Of a stretch of DNA of 64,000 nucleotides, positions 48,912-57,827 are shown one piece after another. Under the pieces are notes generated by a model that did no database searches, had not been told where the DNA came from, and saw only the letters and a list, made by a program, of their open reading frames with translations. Every line of letters begins with the position of its first letter. The first letter of the stretch is position 1. The translations under genes and the position numbers were made by a program. This DNA is from Oscillospiraceae bacterium (GTDB taxonomy: Bacteria > Bacillota > Clostridia > Oscillospirales > Oscillospiraceae), in assembly GCA_021203885.1 (NCBI GenBank), contig JAJQAH010000031.1, positions 1 through 64,000 on the forward strand, written 5' to 3'.

Positions 48912-48924
48912 ATTTGGTGTTTTT

Positions 48925-50082
48925 ATGGAAAAGAAACGTGAAAAAAAACGTTTTTCGTCTCTGGCCCTGGTTATTACCGCCATCATATCTGTTATCTGCT
49001 CTGTAGGTCTTATTTTCCTTGCGGCCTGGCTGCTGCTGGGTGCTTCCGGCCTGTCCGTCCTTCAGGGCATAGCGGAAATCCGCACACATTTTGTGGGGGA
49101 ATACGATGAAGACGCCATGGCTGATGCTGCCCTGGGCGCCATGGTGGACTCCCTGGGAGACCGCTGGTCCTATTACCTGGACCCGGATTCCTACGCCGCC
49201 ACTCTGTTAACACGCGACAACACTTATGCCGGCATCGGTGTCACCGTCACCTATACCGAGAAGGGCCTGGAAATCAGTGAAATCACGGATGGAGGTCCCG
49301 CTCAGCAGGCCGGCCTGGAAGTGGGAGAAACGATTACCGCTGCGGACGGTAACGACCTGACCGGAGAAAACGCTTCCAAAGGCACCGATTTCATAAGGGG
49401 AGAGGCAGGCACGGATGTCGTATTAACCGTGGTGGACTCCCATGGCGAATCCCGTCAGGTGACAGTCACCCGTGCCATTTTGAAAACAAAGACGGTCACC
49501 TACGAAATGCTGGAAAGTGACATTGGCTATATAATCATCAGTAATTTTTATACCGGTTCGGCTGAGGCCGCGGAGGCCGCTGTTGACGATCTGATCAGCC
49601 AGGGAGCGGAAAGTCTGATTTTTGATGTGCGGAATAATCCGGGCGGATATCAGTCAGAACTGACTGATCTGATGGATTACCTGCTCCCGGAGGGTCCTAT
49701 TTTGGAAAAAGGCAATCGTAACGGGCCCACCTCAACAGTCGTCTCGGACGCCGAATGCGTAGATGTTCCTATGGCTGTACTGGTCAACGGCAACACATAC
49801 AGCGCGGCAGAATTATTCGCTGCGGAACTTCAGGAGAAAGTGGGCGCTTACATCGTAGGCTCTCCCACCAGCGGGAAAGGATACTCTCAGCAATTGTTCG
49901 TACTGATCGGCAGCCGGGCACTGAACCTGTCGACCAGGACCTATTATACCGGTTCCGGCGTTTCCCTTATCGGATCAGGCGTCACGCTGGATCTGGAAAT
50001 TGAAAGCGAGGGAGAAGAGGACGCCCCGCTGAAAGCCGCAATCGACCTGCTCCAGGAACAAACCGAAACCCGTGATTCGTAA
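48925..50082 (+). CDS. S41 family carboxy-terminal processing peptidase with PDZ
   Basis: PDZ-like GLEISEITDGGPAQQAGLEVGE; DVRNNPGGYQSEL; NGNTYSAAELFAAELQEK..GKGYSQQ. Confidence 0.93.
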   Translation: MEKKREKKRFSSLALVITAIISVICSVGLIFLAAWLLLGASGLSVLQGIAEIRTHFVGEYDEDAMADAALGAMVDSLGDRWSYYLDPDSYAATLLTRDNTYAGIGVTVTYTEKGLEISEITDGGPAQQAGLEVGETITAADGNDLTGENASKGTDFIRGEAGTDVVLTVVDSHGESRQVTVTRAILKTKTVTYEMLESDIGYIIISNFYTGSAEAAEAAVDDLISQGAESLIFDVRNNPGGYQSELTDLMDYLLPEGPILEKGNRNGPTSTVVSDAECVDVPMAVLVNGNTYSAAELFAAELQEKVGAYIVGSPTSGKGYSQQLFVLIGSRALNLSTRTYYTGSGVSLIGSGVTLDLEIESEGEEDAPLKAAIDLLQEQTETRDS

Positions 50083-50155
50083 GTTTTTCTTACGGATCAC
50101 GGGTTTTATAATACAAATACAAAATCTTTTCGCTGCGCTTTCCCGCAAAAACAAA

Positions 50156-50743
50156 TCATGGCAGCTGAAGCTCCCGCTCCAGCATTTCCCGCACCAGGTT
50201 CAGATTCTCCTCGTTATATTCCATCTCTCCCCGGTCAAACATCAGCGCCGCTCCATAAACCAGAGAATGGAATACATATATCTTGCGTTTTTTTGCCTCC
50301 TCGCTGATATTCATTTCCCTGCCCAGCCGGCTCATCAGCTTGTATGTCTGCGTATTCAGGCGGCTTCTGAGTTGATTGAACTCCTCATCCTCTCCCGAAT
50401 AGTTCTGCATCACGATGCTTCGAAACTGCGGATTATCACTGAGGAAACACACATATGCCATACAGACCGCCAGAAGTTTTTCCCTGTCGCTGGACAGCCC
50501 GGAAAAAGCGCTCTTCTGGTATTTGTTCCATGTCTCATTGATATGGGAGATGATGGCGCAGATAAATGCATGTTTGTCCTTGAAATACTTATACGGAGCA
50601 GCGCAGGACACCCCGCAGCTGGCAGCCACGCGGCGTACAGAAAAGCCTTCCATCCCGTAATGGTTTAATTCTTCCGTGCCGGCTTCAATCAGCTTTGTAC
50701 GAAGATTCTCTTTTTTCTCATCCTCCAATTTTTTTGTCTCCAT
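50156..50743 (-). CDS. TetR/AcrR family transcriptional regulator
   Basis: N-terminal HTH GMEGFSVRRVAASCGVSCAAPYKYFKDKHAFI; divergent from the cyclase operon. Confidence 0.92.
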   Translation of the reverse strand: METKKLEDEKKENLRTKLIEAGTEELNHYGMEGFSVRRVAASCGVSCAAPYKYFKDKHAFICAIISHINETWNKYQKSAFSGLSSDREKLLAVCMAYVCFLSDNPQFRSIVMQNYSGEDEEFNQLRSRLNTQTYKLMSRLGREMNISEEAKKRKIYVFHSLVYGAALMFDRGEMEYNEENLNLVREMLERELQLP

Positions 50744-50908
50744 TGCCTTATTTTCCTTTCAGCGAAGCTTCCGCCAAAACTTTTCGAAATTATTCTAACA
50801 TAAAGTCGTACAATATACAATGTTTGCGGGGTCTATCCTCTTCGAAAAAAAAAGTGATTTTTGCAACGAAAGTAGTATCTGAGCATACTTTTGTCCCTAT
50901 TTTTTGTA

Positions 50909-50937
50909 TTGATTTTTATTTGCGGCCGCTGTATAAT
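50909..50937 (+). promoter_or_regulatory. Putative promoter of the cyclase/decarboxylase operon (TTGATT-17-TATAAT)
   Basis: -35 50909-50914; -10 50932-50937; flanked by TTTGTATT/AATACAAA. Confidence 0.65.
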
Positions 50938-51069
50938 AAAAATACAAAGCACAATTCATTTTGAATGGGTTTTGTGTCGGTTCCGCACCAGTTTGTTTTA
51001 TGACAAAAATGCGCAGGAAATACACCAGACTCCGTTCAAATGTTTATGTGTAAAACAGGGGGCTATTTT

Positions 51070-51153
51070 ATGATGCGTGATCATATGCACCATCCCCCCT
51101 GTGGAACTCCCGAGGTAGTTCTCTTTAGGGCGTCGGAGGGAAGTGGCGATTGA
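51070..51153 (+). other. Candidate 27-aa leader ORF MMRDHMHHPPCGTPEVVLFRASEGSGD
   Basis: ATG 51070, TGA 51151-51153; CAGGGGG upstream; 3' end overlaps 5' arm of the leader terminator. Confidence 0.35.
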
Positions 51154-51174
51154 ATTATCTTCACTTTCCTTTTT
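51137..51174 (+). terminator. Leader (attenuator) intrinsic terminator upstream of the cyclase operon
   Basis: AGGGAAGTG-gc-GAT-tgaatt-ATC-tt-CACTTTCCT-TTTT. Confidence 0.7.
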
Positions 51175-51227
51175 GCTTGTTGCGTTTTATTTCGGAGGTT
51201 CAAAAAAATTTAAAAGGAGGTCTCGCA

Positions 51228-52109
51228 ATGCTCCCACCCAACTTTCACGAACTCGAACCCTACAAAGATTACACCCCTCTTGAAGATCCTCATGTGGGGC
51301 CTGTAGTCGACCCTTACGACGGGCTGGTTTTTTATGAACTCAGTCACGTTTGGGGTACCGGCGTTCCTTCCTACCCTGGAGATGACGATGTCATCTTCGA
51401 CCACGGTGTGAAACACGCTCAGTTCGGCGTGCAGGCTTTCAAGGTTCGTACGAACTTCCACACCGGCACCCATTTCATTGCACCGATTCATATGTATTGC
51501 TACGGGGACGATCTGGAGGAACTTTCTCCCGACCATTTCTTTGGCAACGGCATCATCCTGGATCTGCGCAACAAAGGGAACTGGGATAAGATCACAGCCG
51601 AAGATCTGCAGGCTGCCGGGGAGATCCGTGACGGCGACATTGTCGCTATCAACACCGGCTGGCATCATAAATATTCCGACTCTCTGGAATATTTCGGTCA
51701 GGCTCCCGGTCTGACTGAGGATGCTGCGGAATACCTGATCTCTAAAAATGTCAAGCTGGTCGCCGTGGATATGCCGTATGTGGACTGTCCTGTGACCACG
51801 GTTCTGACCGCCCATGTGGGTCGTCCCGGACCTTTCATGCGCCGTCTGGTTCCCACCTACAAAGAAGAAACCGGACGGGATGCCATGGAAGACTACCCCG
51901 GCTTCTATCCTGCGCATAAAGCCCTGGCCAAAGCCGGGATCCCGGTTATTCAGCAGATGTCCGGTGACGTGGATGATATCACCGGCAAACGGGCGACCAT
52001 GATTGCTACTCCCTGGAAGATTCGCCGCGGCGCTGCCTGCCCAGTCCGCTTCACAGCCATTTTCGATCCAAGCGGCGAAGTGCGCATCGACAAAGGCGAA
52101 GCCTTTTAA
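51228..52109 (+). CDS. Cyclase-family (PF04199-like) protein with altered metal motif
   Basis: FHTGTHFIAPIH in place of HxGTHxDxPxH; DGDIVAINTGWHH; strong AAAGGAGGT ribosome-binding site. Confidence 0.85.
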   Translation: MLPPNFHELEPYKDYTPLEDPHVGPVVDPYDGLVFYELSHVWGTGVPSYPGDDDVIFDHGVKHAQFGVQAFKVRTNFHTGTHFIAPIHMYCYGDDLEELSPDHFFGNGIILDLRNKGNWDKITAEDLQAAGEIRDGDIVAINTGWHHKYSDSLEYFGQAPGLTEDAAEYLISKNVKLVAVDMPYVDCPVTTVLTAHVGRPGPFMRRLVPTYKEETGRDAMEDYPGFYPAHKALAKAGIPVIQQMSGDVDDITGKRATMIATPWKIRRGAACPVRFTAIFDPSGEVRIDKGEAF

Positions 52110-52126
52110 GAAAGGAGAGTATTAAC

Positions 52127-52939
52127 ATGAGTGTTCATATTTACGACCTGACTCACACTTTTGAGCCGTTTATGCCTCAGTGGCCTTCCGGCTGCAACCT
52201 GAAAGAGGAAGTCATCCGTTTCCATGCGAATGACGATATGTATGATATACAGTGGGAAGGAATCATGCACCGCGGCACCCACATGGATGCTCCCCTGCAT
52301 GTGACCGAACTGACTCCGGATATCACTCAGTATCCTCTGTGGCGTTTCTTCGGCACCGGTGTTGCCCTGGATATTCCGAAGGGGAAATGGGGAAAACTCG
52401 AGCCTGAAGATCTGATGAAATATGACAGCGTCATCAAGGAAGGCGATATCGTTTTAATCAACACATCCCAGCATCATATCTGGAAGGACAGTGATGATTA
52501 TTTTGCCTATGGCTGCGGTGCCACCGGCGAGCTGGCCAAGTGGTTCGTGGAAAAGAAGGTCAAAATGGTGGGCTATGGCTGCCAGGCTAACGACCATCCG
52601 ATCGCGACCAAGCTTGTTGACCACGGCCTCGGACCGACACGTCCTGACCTGATCGATGAATGGGAAGCGACATACGGCCATGATCCGAAAGAAGACTTCC
52701 CTCTTTGGGAGCCCGGTCATAAGTTCCTGATGGTGGAAGGCGGCATCCCCGGCGTCGAAAACGTGGGCGATGATGCTTACGGTATTCCCGAGGGCGAAAG
52801 TGTCTTCGATGAAATCACCGGCAGGCGCTGCTTCTTCGCCGCTTTCCCGTGGCGTTTTGTCAGAGGCGAAGGTTCCGGTGTCCGCGTATTGGCTCTCACT
52901 GATCCTGATCAGACTTTCCGCTTTGAGACCGGAGAATAA
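52127..52939 (+). CDS. Cyclase-family (PF04199-like) metal-dependent hydrolase with canonical motif
   Basis: MHRGTHMDAPLH; EGDIVLINTSQHH; PGHKFLMVEGGIPGVENVG. Confidence 0.87.
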   Translation: MSVHIYDLTHTFEPFMPQWPSGCNLKEEVIRFHANDDMYDIQWEGIMHRGTHMDAPLHVTELTPDITQYPLWRFFGTGVALDIPKGKWGKLEPEDLMKYDSVIKEGDIVLINTSQHHIWKDSDDYFAYGCGATGELAKWFVEKKVKMVGYGCQANDHPIATKLVDHGLGPTRPDLIDEWEATYGHDPKEDFPLWEPGHKFLMVEGGIPGVENVGDDAYGIPEGESVFDEITGRRCFFAAFPWRFVRGEGSGVRVLALTDPDQTFRFETGE

Positions 52940-53233
52940 TCCTTAAATTTTAAGTTCACTATCGGAGGCGGGGATACACCAAATACGGATTTCGTTCAAT
53001 ACTGTCGAGTGTCACCGAATACTGCAAACACAGATACCGGTTGATATAAAGGCAAAACGGTTTGTAGCGATTTTCCGCGGCGTATTTCCGCCTCCGAACC
53101 GCACTTTTTTCAACCGCGGCAATATATGCCGCTACTCCGTGGTATATTAAACCACCTATTTTATTATTAAAGAAAGGCAGCCGCACACCGGCATTTTTTC
53201 TTTGCGGGCGTGGCGGCCGACACGGTGATTATT

Positions 53234-53638
53234 ATGAATGTTACTCGCGTGGATCATATCGGCATTGCCGTAAAAAATCTGGATGAAATGATTCAGTGGT
53301 ACGAAGATACGCTGGGCGTTAAAGCCCACGGGACTGAAATAGTCGAGGATCAACAGGTCAAAGTGGCATTTCTTCCTATCGGTGACAGTGAACTGGAGCT
53401 TTTGGAAGATACTACCGGTGAAGGCACTGTTGCCCGCTTCATTGAAAAGAACGGAGAAGGCATTCAGCATATCGCTCTGCGTGTGGATGATATCAATGCG
53501 ACCCTGGAAGAACTGAAAGCCAAAGACGTACGGCTGATCGATCAGAGCCCCAGATATGGCGCCGGCGGTGCCAGTATCGCTTTTGTGCACCCCAAAGCCA
53601 CGCACGGAGTTCTTCTCGAGCTGTGCGAGCGCAAATAA
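53234..53638 (+). CDS. mce: Methylmalonyl-CoA epimerase-like VOC protein
   Basis: RVDHIGIAVKNLDEMIQWYEDTLGV..GEGIQHIALRVDDI..LLELCERK. Confidence 0.9.
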   Translation: MNVTRVDHIGIAVKNLDEMIQWYEDTLGVKAHGTEIVEDQQVKVAFLPIGDSELELLEDTTGEGTVARFIEKNGEGIQHIALRVDDINATLEELKAKDVRLIDQSPRYGAGGASIAFVHPKATHGVLLELCERK

Positions 53639-53648
53639 GGGAAGTCTC

Positions 53649-55190
53649 ATGAGCACTGCAGATAAACTGAACCAGCTTGACGAAAAGACCGCACAGGTCT
53701 TAGCAGGCGGCGGTGAAAAAGCCATAGAAAAGCAGCACTCCCAAGGCAAGAATACCGCCCGGGAACGTATCGATTTATTGCTGGATCCGGGTACATTCAC
53801 GGAAATCGACCGTTTTGTAACTCACCGTTGCTCTAATTTCGGCATGGAATCCAAATTCATACCAGCCGACGGAGTGGTCACCGGTTACGGTAAGGTGGAC
53901 GGACGCCTTGTTTTCGTTTATGCCCAGGACTTTACCGCTCAGGGCGGTTCTCTTGGCGAGATGCATGCGGCCAAAATCTGTAAGATTATGGATATGGCTG
54001 TTGAGGCCGGTGCGCCTGTGATCGGCATGAATGATTCCGGCGGCGCCCGGATCCAGGAGGCAGTCGACGCGCTGTCCGGTTACGGAAAGATTTTTTACCG
54101 CAACAGTCTGGCTTCCGGCCATATACCTCAGATTTCCCTTATTATGGGACCTTGTGCGGGGGGCGCCGTCTATTCCCCCGCTTTGACCGACTTTATTATC
54201 ATGGTGGAAAAAGAGAGCCAGATGTTTATCACCGGGCCGGCTGTCATCGCATCCACCACAGGCGAGGAAATCTCTGCCGAAGAACTGGGCGGAGCTGACA
54301 CACAGACGTCAGTTTCCGGTGTGGCCCACCTGTCCGCCGCTTCCGAAGAAGAAGCGATGGAACAGGTTCGTTCTGTATTGAGTTATCTGCCTTCCAATGC
54401 CGATGAAAAGCCGCCTGTTCTGCCTTATGAAAAGGGAGATGAAACCCGGCCGGCTCTGGATACAATCATCCCCGATTCTTCCAATATGCCGTATGACATG
54501 CTGGATGTCATCGAGCAGATCGTGGATGAAGGCACCTTCTTTCAGATTCAGCCTAATTACGCCGACAATATTATCACCGGTTTCGGCCGCGTAGGCGGAC
54601 GCAGCGTAGGTTTCATTGCAAACCAGCCTTTCTCTATGGGCGGTTCTCTGGATGTGAACGCATCCGATAAAGGTGCGCGTTTTATTCAGTGCTGTGACGC
54701 TTTCAATGTTCCTGTCATTAATCTCGTGGATGTTCCCGGCTTCCTTCCCGGCGTGGATCAGGAACAGAACGGCATCATCCGCCACGGAGCCAAACTGCTG
54801 TATGTCTATTCCGTAGCGGAGGTTCCCAAAATAACGGTGGTTCTGCGTAAGGCATATGGCGGTTCTTACCTGGCTATGTGCTCAAAAGATCTGGGCGCAG
54901 ACCACGTATACGCCTGGCCCACCGCCGAAATTGCCGTCATGGGTGCCAGCGGTGCAGCCAATGTTATCTTCCGTAAAGAAATTCAGGCTGCGGAAGACCC
55001 GGAAGCTGCACGAAATGAGAAAGTCCAGGAATATTCCGATCGTTTCGCCACACCGTATGTGGCAGCCGAACGCGGCTTTGTGGATATGGTCATCAAGCCC
55101 TCTGAAACCCGCGCTCAGATCATACAATCTCTTGAGGTTCTTCAAAACAAGAAACGAGAAGGACGCGTTCGTGGCAATATGCCTATGTAA
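53649..55190 (+). CDS. Acyl-CoA carboxyltransferase subunit (methylmalonyl-CoA decarboxylase alpha / propionyl-CoA carboxylase beta type)
   Basis: KNTARERIDLLLDPGTF..MNDSGGARIQE..GPCAGGAVYSPAL..VDVPGFLPG..MGASGAANVIF. Confidence 0.92.
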   Translation: MSTADKLNQLDEKTAQVLAGGGEKAIEKQHSQGKNTARERIDLLLDPGTFTEIDRFVTHRCSNFGMESKFIPADGVVTGYGKVDGRLVFVYAQDFTAQGGSLGEMHAAKICKIMDMAVEAGAPVIGMNDSGGARIQEAVDALSGYGKIFYRNSLASGHIPQISLIMGPCAGGAVYSPALTDFIIMVEKESQMFITGPAVIASTTGEEISAEELGGADTQTSVSGVAHLSAASEEEAMEQVRSVLSYLPSNADEKPPVLPYEKGDETRPALDTIIPDSSNMPYDMLDVIEQIVDEGTFFQIQPNYADNIITGFGRVGGRSVGFIANQPFSMGGSLDVNASDKGARFIQCCDAFNVPVINLVDVPGFLPGVDQEQNGIIRHGAKLLYVYSVAEVPKITVVLRKAYGGSYLAMCSKDLGADHVYAWPTAEIAVMGASGAANVIFRKEIQAAEDPEAARNEKVQEYSDRFATPYVAAERGFVDMVIKPSETRAQIIQSLEVLQNKKREGRVRGNMPM

Positions 55191-55248
55191 ATTGTACCTC
55201 TGTGTTCTTATTGTCACCTGAACGTTGATTTGGAAGGAGAGTCTTGAT

Positions 55249-55383
55249 ATGGGAATTGTCCCTTATGCACTTATGGTGTACGGTCTGACCATAGTAATAT
55301 CGCTTCTTGTTGTCGGCATTATCGTCCTGACCAACAAAATTTTAAGCCGCCATGGGAAAGACGAGGTGGATGAGAATGAGTGA
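55249..55383 (+). CDS. OadG/MmdD-like gamma subunit, 44 aa (not in the supplied ORF track)
   Basis: MGIVPYALMVYGLTIVISLLVVGIIVLTNKILSRHGKDEVDENE*; single TM; GGAGAG ribosome-binding site; stop overlaps next start (ATGAGTGA). Confidence 0.8.
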   Translation: MGIVPYALMVYGLTIVISLLVVGIIVLTNKILSRHGKDEVDENE

Positions 55384-56608
55384 TTTCTTTACACAGCTCT
55401 TTCCCGGGATCAGCACATTTTTTGCCCAGGCCCAGGACAGTATCGCCGTTCCCATCGCCCGGATCGTTTTAATCGCCATTGGCATCCTGCTTGCGTATCT
55501 GGGCTTCAAAGGAACTCTTGAACCTCTGATTATGGTGCCGATGGGCATCGGCATGATTGCCATTAACTGCGGCACCCTGTTCCTGGCAGACGGATCCGTC
55601 GGAAACATCATCATCGATCCGCTGGTTTCCAACGCCACGGATATCATGGATATCATGCAGGTCAATTTCCTGCAGCCAATTTATAACCTAACGTTCTCCA
55701 ATGGGCTAATAGCTTGTCTGGTCTTTATGGGAATCGGGGCACGCAGCGAGATCAGTTTCCTTCTGGCAAAGCCCTGGTCCTCCATTATCATCGCTCTGTT
55801 CGCCGAGCTGGGCACATTTGTCGTGCTGGTTCTGGGTGTATCCGCATTCGGCCTGAGCCCGGCTGAATCAGCCTCCATTGCCACTATCGGCGGAGCAGAC
55901 GGTCCCATGGTCCTGTTTACATCCATGATGCTGGCTCCGGAGCTATTTGTCCCGATATCCATAATAGCCTACCTATATTTGTCGCTAACCTATGGCGGGT
56001 ATCCATATATCATCAAGATGATGGTACCCAAAAAATACCGCGGTATCGATATGTATGTGGATATGCCGGAAGTCTCCCGCAAATCCAAGTTTATCTTTAT
56101 CATCATCGTATGCGGTGTACTCTGCCTGCTTCTTCCGGTTGCCGCGCCACTGATCCTGTCATTCTTTATCGGCATGGCCGTCAAGGAAGCTAAGATCAAC
56201 CGCTATGTTGAACTTTTGGAAAATGCACTCAGCTACTGTGCCACATTTTTCCTGGGTCTGCTGTTAGGCGTGCTTTGTGAGGCCTCCACTCTGCTGAACT
56301 CCACCGTGCTCATTCTGCTGATCCTCGGGATCCTGGCTCTGGGGATCTCCGCAATCGGCGGTCTGATCGGCGGCTGGGTCATGTATTGGGTCCACAAAAG
56401 GCGCGGTCAGGATTTCAATCCTGTAATCGGCGTAGCCGGTGTGTCCTGTATGCCTTCCACCGCAAAGCTGGCGCAACATGCAGCGCAGGATGAAAATCCT
56501 TTTGCGATGATCCTCCCGGTAGCGATGGGTGCCAATATCTCCGGTGTCATTACCTCCGCTATTATCGCCGGAATTTTTGTCGCTACGATTTCCATGGTCG
56601 TTGTTTAA
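55376..56608 (+). CDS. Na+-translocating decarboxylase beta subunit (OadB/MmdB/GcdB family)
   Basis: GIGARSEISFLLAKP; IATIGGADGPMVLFTSMMLAPELF; GANISGVITSAIIAG. Confidence 0.94.
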   Translation: MSDFFTQLFPGISTFFAQAQDSIAVPIARIVLIAIGILLAYLGFKGTLEPLIMVPMGIGMIAINCGTLFLADGSVGNIIIDPLVSNATDIMDIMQVNFLQPIYNLTFSNGLIACLVFMGIGARSEISFLLAKPWSSIIIALFAELGTFVVLVLGVSAFGLSPAESASIATIGGADGPMVLFTSMMLAPELFVPISIIAYLYLSLTYGGYPYIIKMMVPKKYRGIDMYVDMPEVSRKSKFIFIIIVCGVLCLLLPVAAPLILSFFIGMAVKEAKINRYVELLENALSYCATFFLGLLLGVLCEASTLLNSTVLILLILGILALGISAIGGLIGGWVMYWVHKRRGQDFNPVIGVAGVSCMPSTAKLAQHAAQDENPFAMILPVAMGANISGVITSAIIAGIFVATISMVVV

Positions 56609-56631
56609 CATCGTTTGACACCGCAAAAGTG

Positions 56632-56671
56632 TTTGGGCTGTCCGGAATAGACCGGACAGCCCAATTTTTTT
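56632..56671 (+). terminator. Terminator of the cyclase/decarboxylase operon
   Basis: TTGGGCTGTCCGG-AATAGA-CCGGACAGCCCAA-T7. Confidence 0.93.
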
Positions 56672-56851
56672 GGTTTCAGATTTTAGCCCTGTATTTCGAT
56701 TCCTTCGCAGGAAGATTTTGGAAAGCACAAAATGTTCTCTTACATTTTTCGAAAATTCGCTGTATAATATAAGGGTAAGAATCAGCGTTTCCTCTGTTTT
56801 TTGCGCCCCTCAAATGGAGATTGCTTTCCCACTCAAGCTGGAGGAGTCGTA

Positions 56852-57364
56852 ATGTATAAGCCTGGAGAAAAAATAATTTATGGAAGTACCGGAGTTTGTG
56901 TCGTTAAAGAGATCACCACACAAAAAGTATCTGGTGAGGAAGAAGAAAAGCTTTACTATACCCTGGAGCCTGTGTATCAATCCGGCGTCATATACATTCC
57001 CGTAAATTCCAAAGTGTTTATGCGCCCGATCATCTCTGAAGATGAAGCCAACGCGCTTATTGACAGCATCCCAAATATTCCGGTCTCCGTTCACCAAAGC
57101 AGTGTCCTCCGGGAATTGGAGGAGTATTATTCCTCTTTCTTCCAGAGCCACGACTGCGCTTTGCTGATGGAATTGACTCAATCCATTTACGCAAAAAAGG
57201 ATTTAATGGCCCGGCAAAACCGTAAATTCGGTGCTGTGGATGAAAAATATCTGAAACGCGCGGAAGATCTCCTCTATGGCGAATTAGCGGCGGCTCTGAA
57301 TATCGAAAGAGCTCAGGTTCCTGACTACATTACACAACGGCTGCAGGGAGCCTCCGCTATGTAA
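56852..57364 (+). CDS. CarD family transcriptional regulator
   Basis: MYKPGEKIIYGSTGVCVVKEI..YYTLEPVYQSGVIYIPVN.. Confidence 0.88.
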   Translation: MYKPGEKIIYGSTGVCVVKEITTQKVSGEEEEKLYYTLEPVYQSGVIYIPVNSKVFMRPIISEDEANALIDSIPNIPVSVHQSSVLRELEEYYSSFFQSHDCALLMELTQSIYAKKDLMARQNRKFGAVDEKYLKRAEDLLYGELAAALNIERAQVPDYITQRLQGASAM

Positions 57365-57404
57365 TCCAATCCGTCCGGATTTTACCCCCCCCCAAAAAAA
57401 ATAA

Positions 57405-57447
57405 TAAGAGGACACGGGAATCCTTGTGGAGTCCCGTGTCCTCTTAT
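57405..57447. terminator. Bidirectional hairpin terminator
   Basis: AAGAGGACACGGGA..TCCCGTGTCCTCTT with flanking A/T tracts. Confidence 0.85.
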
Positions 57448-57458
57448 TTGTTACCGGT

Positions 57459-57692
57459 TTAGCGGTTCATGGCGTCTTTACCTTTTCCGAACATCTCGGC
57501 CTGGTACTTTTCATACATCTCGTCGTCTAATTCACCTTTGACCAAAATCCCGTCGGAACTGAAGTCACAGGTCAGTCCCGGGAAATCAGCACATAACTGC
57601 TTGGCCGTCTGGGTCATAACTGTATCAAAAATAATACTGCCCGTCAAATGAATCTTATACTCTACCTTATGCATACCAAAACACCTCCCCAA
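57459..57692 (-). CDS. Small conserved-type hypothetical protein (likely start MHKVEYK..)
   Basis: 77 aa ORF, hairpin terminator downstream. Confidence 0.55.
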   Translation of the reverse strand: MGRCFGMHKVEYKIHLTGSIIFDTVMTQTAKQLCADFPGLTCDFSSDGILVKGELDDEMYEKYQAEMFGKGKDAMNR

Positions 57693-57827
57693 AAATAGTT
57701 AACACAGAAAGAATATTGCCCTTACTGTTTCCTCAGGCATTTCAAGGCCACTGAGGCGGGAAATAAGACAGTCGGCTGTCTCCCCCCAGCCCTATATGCC
57801 TATCATACCATGAACCGGTCCATCTTT

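Noticed and set aside
57693-57827. Structured RNA between the 77-aa gene and recO (several small hairpins on the minus strand)
   Set aside because: Hairpins are short and do not match a known RNA class; an ordinary promoter/leader plus recO terminus is sufficient
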